This document shows positions 1 through 7,039 of a DNA stretch of 51,730 nt, piece after piece; positions within the stretch are counted from its first letter, which is position 1; the number at the start of each line of letters is the position of its first letter. The DNA lies in IMG/VR virus record IMGVR_UViG_3300022074_000065, positions 1 to 51,730 of that record, one strand, 5' to 3'. The stretch is from a virus. The notes beneath the pieces are model-generated. The model worked only from the letters and a program-made list of their open reading frames with translations. It was not told the origin of the DNA and searched no databases. Position numbers and translations under genes: made by a program.

Positions 1-309
1 GCAGACATAGTTCACAAAGATTATATTATTGATCTTAAGACAAGTGGGGACATCACTAAATTTAAAAATAGTATATACAATTACAATTATGATTCACAAG
101 GTTATATATATCGTGAACTCTTTGGTAAACCAATTCTATTTCTTGTTATCGACAAGTCGACAAAAGTTTTGGGAATGTTTGATTTATCTGAAGAGAGTTA
201 CGAAAGAGGTAAGTATAAAGTGGAGCAAGCTCTTGAGGTTTACCACAAATACTTTTCAGAAAACAAAACAGAAGATATCAAGTCACATTATCTACGACAT
301 ACTGTGTAG
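1..309 (+). CDS. RecB/RecE-like PD-(D/E)XK exonuclease, C-terminal part (5' end outside window)
   Basis: The gene is open in frame 1 from the first base to TAG at 307-309, so only the last 102 residues are present. They contain IIDLKTSG, which fits the D-x-K part of a PD-(D/E)XK site, and then SQGYIY, which fits the QxxxY motif of RecB-like and exonuclease VIII-like nucleases. A hydrophobic strand (PILFLVID) follows. This family resects double-stranded DNA ends for recombination and usually works beside a single-strand binding or annealing protein; an SSB-like gene starts at 453. The N-terminal part and first catalytic residues lie outside the window, so the exact subfamily is open. Confidence 0.7.
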   Translation, partial: ADIVHKDYIIDLKTSGDITKFKNSIYNYNYDSQGYIYRELFGKPILFLVIDKSTKVLGMFDLSEESYERGKYKVEQALEVYHKYFSENKTEDIKSHYLRHTV

Positions 310-310
310 G

Positions 311-466
311 TTGGTATATAAGTTTAAAAGAAAAAGGACACATTATGTTATTTACGTTCCATTGGAATATAATAATGTCCTCGATTACAACAAGTGTGTG
401 ATCCAAACTATAGAGCTGATGGAACAAAACTTAATAATTAAAAATAAAAATTATGGCACAAGCTGA
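311..466 (+). CDS. possible small ORF, unknown function
   Basis: The 143 bases between the nuclease stop and the SSB-like start are open in frame 2, from a TTG at 311 to TGA at 464-466. This would give 51 residues, basic at the N-terminus (YKFKRKRTHYV) and then mixed polar and hydrophobic. There is no ATG in this frame, so initiation is doubtful, and the end overlaps the next gene by 14 bases. The composition looks more protein-like than the other frames. It may also be untranslated spacer. Confidence 0.25.
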   Translation: MVYKFKRKRTHYVIYVPLEYNNVLDYNKCVIQTIELMEQNLIIKNKNYGTS

Positions 467-719
467 AGAAAAAATCTTTGCTGATGGATTCTCATTCAAA
501 CGTAGAGAAAATGCACCTGACTTTGTAGTAGGTAGAATCAATGTAAAAGTTGACGATGCAATTTCTTTCTTGAAAAAGAATCAAAAGAATGGTTGGGTAA
601 ACCTAAATTGTAATCAAGCTAAGAGTGGTAACTACTACTTAGAGCTAGATACTTTTGTTCCGAACACTAATCAGAACAAAACACAACAAGCCAAGGTCGA
701 AGCCGATCTTCCATTCTAA
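453..719 (+). CDS. putative single-stranded DNA-binding protein (SSB-like)
   Basis: This 88-residue protein starts at an ATG. Its body (residues about 8-70) is rich in alternating beta-type segments (FSFKRR, FVVGRINVKV, WVNLNC, YYLELDTFV), compatible with a small OB fold. A flexible linker follows, and the protein ends in EADLPF, which resembles the conserved acidic tip ending in DLPF or DIPF that bacterial and phage SSBs use to recruit partners. It follows a recombination nuclease and precedes the primase-helicase, a normal place for an SSB. The fold is inferred; the tail motif is seen directly. Confidence 0.55.
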   Translation: MAQAEEKIFADGFSFKRRENAPDFVVGRINVKVDDAISFLKKNQKNGWVNLNCNQAKSGNYYLELDTFVPNTNQNKTQQAKVEADLPF

Positions 720-725
720 TTAATT

Positions 726-781
726 AAGGGGAAGAATGTCAAGAATGTCAAGATTTTTGTTCCTTCTTCCCTTTTTTTATT
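726..781 (+). terminator. rho-independent terminator after the SSB-like gene
   Basis: Arms AAGGGGAAGAA (726-736) and TTCTTCCCTTT (764-774) pair over 11 positions with one G-T pair, enclose a 27-base loop, and run directly into a T-rich tract. The loop contains a short direct repeat (TGTCAAGA twice). The rest of 775-823 is almost pure A/T. The hairpin separates the nuclease/SSB unit from the primase-helicase unit. Confidence 0.75.
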
Positions 782-862
782 TTATTTTTTTTATTTTTAT
801 TTTATATATACGAGGCAAAAAAGTTAACATAGTTGACAACTCATTGATAATCAGCGAGAAAC

Positions 863-895
863 TTGACATAAAGTCGACATGAAGTCGACATAAAC
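863..895 (+). repeat. three tandem 11-bp repeats upstream of the primase-helicase (iteron or operator candidate)
   Basis: Three adjacent 11-base units are visible: TTGACATAAAG (863-873), TCGACATGAAG (874-884) and TCGACATAAAC (885-895). They end 10 bases before the primase-helicase ATG. Two degenerate half-units, TTAACATAG (824-832) and TTGACAAC (833-840), lie upstream. The 11-base spacing places each copy on the same DNA face. Such repeats are typical of iterons bound by a replication initiator or of operators bound by a repressor. The window encodes a possible binder (the DnaA domain-IV protein at 5699-6091), but the pairing is inference. Confidence 0.6.
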
Positions 896-904
896 ACTAC
901 AAAC

Positions 905-3325
905 ATGACATTAGAACAGAACATAACTATCTTTAAGAACATAAAAGAAACCGATACTCCGTTTCATAGACCAATAAAACATATACTACAAAGAATTAAG
1001 GATGGAGCTACTAAAGAATTAGTAAAACAAATCCGAGCAGAGAAAAGAAAGTCTGAAAGAAACGAACTAAAAAAATTATTGCCTGCCATATGTTTCTCAG
1101 GTATATTTAACAAGAGAAATGACAGTAGTCTTCAAGAGCATACAGGAATTATATGTCTTGACTTTGATGGGTATGAAAAAAACAAAGAGCTTTTACAGGA
1201 TAAAGAAAACTTAACTAAAGATAAATATGTTTTCTCTGTATTTATTTCTCCATCAGGTTTAGGCTTGAAGGTATTGGTTAAGATACCAAAGGATGCAGAG
1301 AATCATGTAAACTATTTCAACTCTTTGGCAAATCATTTTGATAACCAAAGGTTTGATGTGACATGCAAGAACTTATCTAGAGTATGTTATGAAAGCTATG
1401 ACCCTTTAATCTTTGTAAATGAAAACTCAAGTGAGTGGGATAAGATTGAAGAGAAAGTATATGAAGAGAAGCATTCGCTTAGAGACCTACCAACTCTACC
1501 AATCACAGATGAAAATAAAATAGTAGAGATACTAACTAAGTGGTGGGTAAAAAAATATCCAATGATCGAGGGTCAACGAAACAATAATACATTTGTTTTA
1601 GCTTCAGCATTTAATGACTTTGGTATCAACAAGTCTTTAGCAAGTTATGTTTTAAATAATTATCAAACCAAAGACTTTGGACAGAGAGAGATACAACAGA
1701 CTATAGATTCTGCTTATGCACAAACTCAAAACTTTGGGACGAAATACTATGAGGATGACGAAAGAATAAACAACATCAAGATTAAGTTAAGAAGAGGTAT
1801 TTCCAAAAAAGAAATCAAGTCTCAATTACTTGACTCCGAAATTAGTGAGAATGTAATTGACTCAGTACTTCAAAGGGTCGATGATGAAAACAAAGAGCAA
1901 AAGTTTTGGACTAAAAGTGACAAGGGTGTTATCAAAGTAGTGCACATTCTGTTCAAACAATTCTTAGAAGACAACGGATTCTATAAGTATTGTCCTGAAG
2001 GTAGCAAGAACTATGTGTTTGTTAAAGTGACTAACAACTTGATAGATCACACAGATGAAAAACAAATAAAAGATTTTGTACTAAATCAATTAATTGAATT
2101 GGATGATGCAAGTATATACAATTACTTTGCAGACAATACAAGGTTTTTTAAGGAAGAGTTTTTGTCTTTGCTATCTACAATAGACATTTACTTTATTGAA
2201 GATACAAAAAGTATCTCATACATTTACTTTAAAAATTGTGCAGTTAAGATCACCAAAGACTCTGTAAATATTTTAGACTACATAGATTTGGGTGGTTACG
2301 TTTGGAAAGACCATGTCATTGACAGAAAGTTCAATGTATGTGACACCAATTCTTCTGACTACAAGAAGTTTATATCTAACATCTGCAAGAACGAACAAGA
2401 CCGAGTAGAGTCAATGGAGTCTACTATAGGTTTCTTAATGCATGGACACAAGAACTTAAGCTATTGTCCTGCTGTGATTTTAAATGACGAGGTTATATCA
2501 GATAACCCTGAAGGTGGTACAGGCAAGGGAATATTTATGAATGCACTTAGCCAAATGAAAAAGGTTGTAACTATTGATGGTAAGTCTTTTACTTTTGAGC
2601 GTAGCTTTGCATACCAACTTGTATCTGCTGACACACAGATTCTTGTGTTCGATGATGTAAAAAAATACTTTGACTTTGAAAGATTGTTTAGTGTGGTTAC
2701 TGAAGGTCTTACATTGGAAAAGAAAAACAAAGATGCTATTAAGATTCCATTTAGCAAGTCACCAAAGATAGCGATCACAACTAACTACGCTATCAAAGGA
2801 GCGGGTAATTCTTTTGCTCGTAGAAAATGGGAGCTAGAGTTACACCAACATTACAATAAAAACTTCACACCACTTGATGAGTTTCAAAAACTTATGTTCG
2901 GTGATTGGGATGATAATGAGTGGTGCTTGTTCGATAATTATATGATCAGTTGCTTACAAACTTATTTAAATAAAGGTTTAGTTAAAAGTAAATTTGTAAA
3001 TTTAAAGATCAGACAACTATCAGCAGAAACTTGTCATGATTTTATTGAGTGGTGTGGAGTTATAAATGGATCTATAGCTAACGAAAGCTTAGCAGTAGAT
3101 ACTAAGATTCATCTTCAGGATTGTTACTACGATTTTATTTCAGAATATCCTGACTATGGACCGAAAGCAAAGCTAACGATAAGTAGAATAAAATTTAACA
3201 AGTGGATGAAGTCTTATGCTAATTATGTTTCAGGAGCAACTCCTGAAGAAGGCAGAGATACTCAAGGCAGATGGATGAGAATAAAAAGAAAAGATGAAAC
3301 AACCAATCAGACTAAATTAATATGA
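905..3325 (+). CDS. replicative primase-helicase (BT4734-like N-terminus, SF3 helicase C-terminus)
   Basis: The 806-residue protein has a primase-like front half and a helicase back half. Residues about 80-126 carry TGIICLDFDGY and SPSGLGLKVLVKI, the acidic and SG-G-K signatures of the BT4734/VirE N-terminal primase family common in Bacteroidota. Residues about 210-280 look like a primase C-terminal helical segment. Residues about 530-650 hold an SF3-type ATPase: Walker A PEGGTGKGIF (near 535), Walker B ILVFDDV, and motif C with KIAITTNYAI. It should make primers and unwind DNA at the phage fork. The 11-bp repeats lie just upstream, and the stop overlaps the next start (ATGA), so it leads a coupled operon. 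Confidence 0.82.
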   Translation: MTLEQNITIFKNIKETDTPFHRPIKHILQRIKDGATKELVKQIRAEKRKSERNELKKLLPAICFSGIFNKRNDSSLQEHTGIICLDFDGYEKNKELLQDKENLTKDKYVFSVFISPSGLGLKVLVKIPKDAENHVNYFNSLANHFDNQRFDVTCKNLSRVCYESYDPLIFVNENSSEWDKIEEKVYEEKHSLRDLPTLPITDENKIVEILTKWWVKKYPMIEGQRNNNTFVLASAFNDFGINKSLASYVLNNYQTKDFGQREIQQTIDSAYAQTQNFGTKYYEDDERINNIKIKLRRGISKKEIKSQLLDSEISENVIDSVLQRVDDENKEQKFWTKSDKGVIKVVHILFKQFLEDNGFYKYCPEGSKNYVFVKVTNNLIDHTDEKQIKDFVLNQLIELDDASIYNYFADNTRFFKEEFLSLLSTIDIYFIEDTKSISYIYFKNCAVKITKDSVNILDYIDLGGYVWKDHVIDRKFNVCDTNSSDYKKFISNICKNEQDRVESMESTIGFLMHGHKNLSYCPAVILNDEVISDNPEGGTGKGIFMNALSQMKKVVTIDGKSFTFERSFAYQLVSADTQILVFDDVKKYFDFERLFSVVTEGLTLEKKNKDAIKIPFSKSPKIAITTNYAIKGAGNSFARRKWELELHQHYNKNFTPLDEFQKLMFGDWDDNEWCLFDNYMISCLQTYLNKGLVKSKFVNLKIRQLSAETCHDFIEWCGVINGSIANESLAVDTKIHLQDCYYDFISEYPDYGPKAKLTISRIKFNKWMKSYANYVSGATPEEGRDTQGRWMRIKRKDETTNQTKLI

Positions 3326-3564
3326 GCTTTGACCCTGATGAATTTTTAGATACAGCTTTCAGAAATTCATACGATGTAATCATAAATAATAAATCTGCTC
3401 AAGATATGATTGAGTCGCATGTAGGATATTTTGTACATGATCCTTCTGCACCTGACTCAGCTACTGAAGCTTTGCTTGAAGAGATGAGGGAATATTTTAG
3501 CGACACAGAAGAATATGAAAAGTGTATAGAGATAAATAATTACATTTCAAATACATTTCTATGA
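3322..3564 (+). CDS. small acidic protein, unknown
   Basis: This is an 80-residue acidic protein starting at an ATG that overlaps the primase-helicase stop by 4 bases; its own stop overlaps the next start by 4 bases. It is mostly helical in appearance (TEALLEEMREYFSDTEEYEKC), with no recognisable catalytic motif or membrane segment. The tight coupling between two replication enzymes suggests an accessory or regulatory role in replication, but no function can be assigned from sequence alone. Confidence 0.6.
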   Translation: MSFDPDEFLDTAFRNSYDVIINNKSAQDMIESHVGYFVHDPSAPDSATEALLEEMREYFSDTEEYEKCIEINNYISNTFL

Positions 3565-3806
3565 ATATAATTAACTATGATCATCTATGTTATTCTGATG
3601 AGCAATGTTTAAAACAAGCAAACATACTCAAGAGAGTTATGTTTGAAATTGTGGAAATAAAAAAGGGTAGAGGTAAAAAAGCATATGTTATTAAGGAATA
3701 TATGTACAACTCAGAAGGTGATGATGAAGTGAGAGAGAAAATATTAAATACAATAAAACACTATGAAACTAAAATGGAGACCTTATCAAAGGAGGATAAT
3801 AAATAA
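3561..3806 (+). CDS. small protein upstream of the SF2 helicase, unknown
   Basis: This 81-residue protein is coupled by ATGA to the gene before it and overlaps the following helicase by 44 bases in another frame. It has two probable helices separated by a basic hairpin (KKGRGKKAYVIKEYMYN). No family was recognised. The long overlap with the helicase is unusual, but both frames look genuine: the helicase needs its N-terminal WRPYQ motif, which is encoded inside the overlap. Confidence 0.55.
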   Translation: MNIINYDHLCYSDEQCLKQANILKRVMFEIVEIKKGRGKKAYVIKEYMYNSEGDDEVREKILNTIKHYETKMETLSKEDNK

Positions 3807-4998
3807 AGCAAGAGAAGTAATAAATCAGTATGGGTTTGTTTATCTTGCTATGGAAGTTAGAACAGGCAAAACACTAACAGCTTTGGGCACAGCTCAAGCC
3901 TGTGGTTTCAGAAACATTGTATTTCTTACAAAGAAAAAAGCTATATCATCTATCGTAGCTGACTATCAACTGTTGAATCCAAGTTATAAATGTGATGTAA
4001 TTAACTATGAGTCCATGCACAAACTAGAGATTAGTCGTTGTGACTTTTTAGTATTGGATGAAGCTCATGGATTGGGTGCGTTTCCCAAGCCAAGCAACAG
4101 GGCAAAGAATGTAAAAGACTTTATTAGAAGACACAATTGTTGTGTTTGTTTGTTGTCAGGTACACCAACACCTGAGAGTTACAGTCAAATGTATCATCAG
4201 GTGTTTGGGATACCGGCAAATCCTTTTAATCATTTCAAAAACTTTTATGCTTTTGCCAAAGACTATGTCAAGATTACTAGAAAAAAAATAAACTCTATGT
4301 ACATCAATGATTATAGTGGTGGTAAACCAAGTATACTTAGAACTATGCAACCCTATACCATAAGCTACACACAAAAAGAAGCAGGGTTTAAAGTAGAAAC
4401 AACTGAAAGAGTATTAACTGTTGAGTTGAATCAATCAACATATGACATAGCCAAAAGACTAAAGCGACATAATGTTGTAGAAGGTAATGAAGAAACTATA
4501 TTGGGTGATACTCCTGCTAAGCTTATGAACAAACTGCATCAGCTTTATTCAGGTACGATTATATTTGAGTCTAATAATGGGACTATACTTGACTATAGTA
4601 AGGCAGAGTTTATAAAGAAACATTTTGATGGACAGAAGATAGGAATATTTTATAAGTTCAGACAAGAACTAAAAGCTATCAAAGAAATATTCGGAGATGA
4701 TATAACAACAGATCTTGATAAGTTTAATTCAACCGACAAGTCCATAGCATTACAGATAGTTAGTGGACGAGAGGGTATTAGTTTGCGTAAAGCAGAAGCT
4801 CTTGTTTATTATAACATAGACTTTTCTGCTACAAGTTATTGGCAATCAAGGGATAGGATGACCACCAAAGAGCGATTAAAGAATGATGTGTATTGGGTAT
4901 TTGCAAAAGATGGAATTGAAAATGACATCTATAAAACTGTAATTAAAAAGAAAGATTACACAGTAAATCACTTCAAGAAGGATTTATTATCTTTGTGA
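3763..4998 (+). CDS. SF2 (SNF2/DEAH-like) DNA helicase
   Basis: A compact 411-residue superfamily 2 helicase. WRPYQRR at residues 5-11 is a Q-like N-terminal motif; EVRTGKT (31-37) is Walker A; LDEAH (98-102) is motif II; LSGTP (131-135) is motif III; SGREGIS and YWQSRDRM near residues 330-367 match motifs V and VI of the second RecA lobe. Such phage helicases resemble T4 UvsW-type and SNF2-type enzymes that remodel forks or recombination intermediates. The VRR-NUC gene just downstream supports a recombination or fork-repair role. The start is set by the WRPYQ motif, which needs the ATG at 3763. Confidence 0.8.
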   Translation: MKLKWRPYQRRIINKAREVINQYGFVYLAMEVRTGKTLTALGTAQACGFRNIVFLTKKKAISSIVADYQLLNPSYKCDVINYESMHKLEISRCDFLVLDEAHGLGAFPKPSNRAKNVKDFIRRHNCCVCLLSGTPTPESYSQMYHQVFGIPANPFNHFKNFYAFAKDYVKITRKKINSMYINDYSGGKPSILRTMQPYTISYTQKEAGFKVETTERVLTVELNQSTYDIAKRLKRHNVVEGNEETILGDTPAKLMNKLHQLYSGTIIFESNNGTILDYSKAEFIKKHFDGQKIGIFYKFRQELKAIKEIFGDDITTDLDKFNSTDKSIALQIVSGREGISLRKAEALVYYNIDFSATSYWQSRDRMTTKERLKNDVYWVFAKDGIENDIYKTVIKKKDYTVNHFKKDLLSL

Positions 4999-4999
4999 T

Positions 5000-5206
5000 A
5001 TGAGGTTCATAAAGTTCTTGTTGGTATGGATAAGTCAGAACCTTGCTATTCCTTTTTGGGTGGTGGGTCACATTCATCTTTCTGTTCACAGCTTTCATAG
5101 TTTAGTTGAGTTACTAAGTTCAATAGGAATGAATCTCATAGTTGCTATTGGATTTTTAATTGACTATAATAATGACCGAACAAAGGATACAGAAGAAAAG
5201 AATTAA
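5000..5206 (+). CDS. small membrane protein, unknown
   Basis: A 68-residue protein starting one base after the helicase stop. It has two hydrophobic stretches, about residues 4-22 (FIKFLLVWISQNLAIPFWVV) and 38-53 (LLSSIGMNLIVAIGFL), and a charged tail DYNNDRTKDTEEKN. This predicts a two-pass inner-membrane protein with an acidic cytoplasmic end. Its end overlaps the VRR-NUC gene by 35 bases. A role in superinfection exclusion or membrane anchoring of replication is possible but not shown. Confidence 0.5.
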   Translation: MRFIKFLLVWISQNLAIPFWVVGHIHLSVHSFHSLVELLSSIGMNLIVAIGFLIDYNNDRTKDTEEKN

Positions 5207-5411
5207 ACAGTTGGAAGAGGATGGTTACTATGTAATTAAACTCACAGTCACTAACAAGAATGGTATACCTGATCTTATTGCTATCCCTAAAGATTCAAAT
5301 GTTTTATTTGTAGAATGTAAAACAAAGCAAGGAAAAGTTTCTGAGCTTCAGAAATATAGATTGAAAGAGTTAAAAGAATATGCTAAGACAGAAGTATACA
5401 GAGGTGATTAA
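5172..5411 (+). CDS. VRR-NUC domain nuclease (Holliday-junction resolvase-like)
   Basis: A 79-residue minimal VRR-NUC protein. GIPDLIAI (31-38) gives the catalytic Asp, and LFVECKTKQGK (45-55) gives the E-x-K pair, followed by Q60 and Y62; this is the full PD-(D/E)XK signature of the VRR-NUC family. Stand-alone phage members cut branched DNA and can act as junction resolvases. I chose the ATG at 5172 over an in-frame TTG at 5160. It follows an SF2 helicase, which fits a helicase-resolvase pair that clears recombination intermediates before packaging. Confidence 0.8.
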   Translation: MTEQRIQKKRIKQLEEDGYYVIKLTVTNKNGIPDLIAIPKDSNVLFVECKTKQGKVSELQKYRLKELKEYAKTEVYRGD

Positions 5412-5778
5412 GCATTACGAAGTTGATGAATATTTTGTAGAGAAGATAAAAGATCTTCCTATAGACATTGGTTTTGATATAGCAAAACAAATAGATGAAG
5501 TTGCATCTGATCTTCCCATTCATGATTTTTGGGAACAAAAGATAGCAGGAGTTTCAGACGCAATGTCAGAGCCTTACTTTTATTTGGTGGAGTTTATGAA
5601 TCAAGAAGACTTAACACCAATATTTTTAGACTTACATAGAATAGAAATGGACGATTACCTTGACTACTATATTCAAGGTAGAATAATTAAATTAAATAAT
5701 GACAACAAACGCACAAATGAAATACCTAGAGAAGGTAGTGAATACGGAACTTCAACTAGACATTCAGACGAATACTAG
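5380..5778 (+). CDS. conserved-looking acidic protein, unknown
   Basis: A 132-residue acidic protein with aromatic, helical character (EYFVEKIKDLPIDIGFDI; FYLVEFMNQ; DLHRIEMDDYLDYYIQGR). ATG 5380 overlaps the VRR-NUC gene by 32 bases; a GTG at 5404 would give a shorter overlap and may be the real start. Its last 80 bases overlap the DnaA-like gene in another frame, and there the encoded tail loses its compact hydrophobic pattern. No domain was recognised. Confidence 0.5.
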   Translation: MLRQKYTEVIKHYEVDEYFVEKIKDLPIDIGFDIAKQIDEVASDLPIHDFWEQKIAGVSDAMSEPYFYLVEFMNQEDLTPIFLDLHRIEMDDYLDYYIQGRIIKLNNDNKRTNEIPREGSEYGTSTRHSDEY

Positions 5779-6091
5779 AAAACAAGAATATGTAACCGGA
5801 AGATTAATTTTTTCTTACATCTTACATAACAGAGGTGTAGGATACCAACGAATAGGCAGGTACTTGAATAAAAATCATGCGACAATTATTAATTTGGTTA
5901 ACAAAGCAAAGCACTACATAAAGTACGAGCCTGATCTTTACAATCAATATTTAATTTGCTTACAAGTATTTGAAAAACAGAACCATCCTGTGTTCTATTG
6001 TAGTAAATCTGAACTGATAAAAGAATATTTATCATTAGAAAATTCGTATAACGAATTGGAAAAAAAATATTTATATTTAAAAAAAAGTTAA
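5699..6091 (+). CDS. stand-alone DnaA domain-IV-like DNA-binding protein
   Basis: A 130-residue protein. Residues about 13-75 align by eye with the C-terminal DNA-binding domain IV of DnaA: TRKQEYVTGRLIFSYIL corresponds to the helix with the R-x-x-x-A/G-R pattern, and IGRYLNKNHATIINLVNKA (52-70) corresponds to the DnaA signature IGr-f-grdHsTV-ha-kk that reads the DnaA box. The AAA+ ATPase domain is absent. The rest ends in a coiled-coil-like basic helix (YNELEKKYLYLKK). It may bind the phage origin, recruit or block host DnaA, or act as a regulator. ATG 5699 or 5720 could be the start; both keep the domain. Confidence 0.72.
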   Translation: MTTNAQMKYLEKVVNTELQLDIQTNTRKQEYVTGRLIFSYILHNRGVGYQRIGRYLNKNHATIINLVNKAKHYIKYEPDLYNQYLICLQVFEKQNHPVFYCSKSELIKEYLSLENSYNELEKKYLYLKKS

Positions 6092-6098
6092 AATTTAT

Positions 6099-6130
6099 TT
6101 TGAAATGTTAAAAAATTGTTGTTAACTTTA
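6099..6130 (+). promoter_or_regulatory. possible Bacteroidota-type promoter for the small-gene unit
   Basis: TTTG at 6099-6102 and TAACTTTA at 6123-6130 are 20 bases apart, near the spacing and sequence of the Bacteroidota -33 (TTTG) and -7 (TAnnTTTG) elements, with one mismatch in the -7 box. They lie in the 48-base gap before the ATG at 6140, the largest gap in this + strand run. Weak evidence, since A/T-rich DNA gives such matches by chance. Confidence 0.3.
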
Positions 6131-6139
6131 ACACAAGAT

Positions 6140-6370
6140 ATGGAATATACTATAAATGATATTGAAAAGATAGTAGATTTTAAAACTTGGAGCGTTAAGC
6201 AAAAGGTTGATGAACTTCTTAGATTGGATTGTAAACAATATACAAACCTAGGGATTGACTCTACCAAAACAGAAAGAGATGATGTGAAAAAAACTTCAAG
6301 AAAAATATATAGACTTATAAAAAAAGTAGATAAAGGTCTTGGAGACAAGCTCCTTCATTTTATGGATTAG
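6140..6370 (+). CDS. small conserved-type phage protein, unknown
   Basis: Starting from the ATG at 6140 this is 76 residues (MEYTINDIEKIVDFKTW...); a TTG at 6116 would add 8 residues but has no support. It is charged and helical with a basic middle (DSTKTERDDVKKTSRKIYRLIKK split over two helices). It looks like small phage proteins of unknown role that I have seen in other marine Bacteroidota phages, but no function is known to me. It is a possible nucleic-acid or protein binder given its basic helices. Confidence 0.6.
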   Translation: MEYTINDIEKIVDFKTWSVKQKVDELLRLDCKQYTNLGIDSTKTERDDVKKTSRKIYRLIKKVDKGLGDKLLHFMD

Positions 6371-6374
6371 AACT

Positions 6375-6560
6375 ATGATAACAGCTATGGAGCAGGAGAG
6401 AATAAACTACATCAATAATTTGATGCAGAGACTCCACTCCTTAAACGATATCATATATGAATCTCTTTGTGATAGAGAATACGCTGAAGCACAGGAAGCT
6501 ATTGCTGAATTACAAGCAGAAATAAAGTCCTTGAAAGACTCTTTACACGATGACCTCTAA
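6375..6560 (+). CDS. small coiled-coil protein, unknown
   Basis: 61 residues from ATG 6375; a second ATG at 6387 is equally possible. The sequence is a regular amphipathic helix (INYINNLMQRLHSLNDII; AQEAIAELQAEIKSLKDSL) predicting a helical hairpin or coiled coil. It starts 4 bases after the previous stop and overlaps the HNH gene by 11 bases. There is no catalytic motif. Confidence 0.5.
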   Translation: MITAMEQERINYINNLMQRLHSLNDIIYESLCDREYAEAQEAIAELQAEIKSLKDSLHDDL

Positions 6561-6963
6561 AAAATGTAGATGTTGTCATCAAGAAAAAGATTACACAGAA
6601 TTTTACAATTCAGGTAAAAAAACTATAGATGGAGTTTATATTAAAGACACTCTTTGTAAAACTTGTAAAAAGAAATACAAGAGGGATAGGGTAAGAGGTA
6701 TAAGAGATTTTATAAGAGACTATAAAAAAGATTTAAAATGTTCAAGCTGTGGATATTCAAAAGAAACTCATGAAAATTTTACACCAAGAGCTTTAGAGTT
6801 TCACCACACTAGCAACGATAAAGATTTTACAATTGGCAATGCAGCAAGTAAAGGCTTGTCGATAAACGTAATAAAAAAAGAAATTAATAAATGCATAGTA
6901 CTTTGTTCAAGATGCCATGCAGAACTACACTCTAATGAAGAAAAAAAAACACTTAGACGATAG
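6550..6963 (+). CDS. HNH endonuclease with zinc-ribbon N-terminus
   Basis: 137 residues. Two CxxC pairs at the N-terminus (C6/C9 and C36/C39) form a probable zinc knuckle; CSSC (64-67) with CSRCH (119-123) forms the structural zinc site around the HNH core. EFHH (83-86) supplies the catalytic histidines, and LCSRCHAELH (118-127) the C-terminal ligands. Phage HNH proteins nick DNA, as homing enzymes or as packaging cofactors. This one is in the early region, far from the terminase, so a homing or recombination role is more likely. It overlaps the small gene before it by 11 bases. Confidence 0.8.
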   Translation: MTSKKCRCCHQEKDYTEFYNSGKKTIDGVYIKDTLCKTCKKKYKRDRVRGIRDFIRDYKKDLKCSSCGYSKETHENFTPRALEFHHTSNDKDFTIGNAASKGLSINVIKKEINKCIVLCSRCHAELHSNEEKKTLRR

Positions 6964-7039
6964 GCTATTAAATTGTTTTATAGCATTTTTAGGAATTATA
7001 TTTATCTTAGTTTATCTTGCGGTAAAAAATAATCTATGA
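6935..7039 (+). CDS. 34-residue single-pass membrane protein
   Basis: A very short gene: ATG 6935, TGA 7037-7039. It has a basic start (MKKKKHLDDR), one hydrophobic segment (LLNCFIAFLGIIFILVYLAV) and a short tail KNNL. The start lies inside the HNH gene (29-base overlap), and the stop overlaps the next ATG by 4 bases (ATGA), which argues for real translation coupling. The topology fits an inner-membrane micro-protein of unknown role. Confidence 0.6.
   Translation: MKKKKHLDDRLLNCFIAFLGIIFILVYLAVKNNL

Noticed and set aside
29-466. 145-codon + strand frame across the left end
   Set aside because: Up to 309 it overlaps the partial nuclease, whose frame carries DLKTSG and the QxxxY motif. Only the part after 309 could be a separate small gene, and this is listed with low confidence.
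2461-2778. Minus-strand frame opposite the primase-helicase ATPase domain
   Set aside because: Antisense shadow of the Walker A/B coding region, without protein-like features of its own.
6088-6348. Minus-strand frame opposite the 76-residue gene
   Set aside because: Ser/Phe/Leu-rich antisense shadow; the + strand gene fits the operon direction and spacing.
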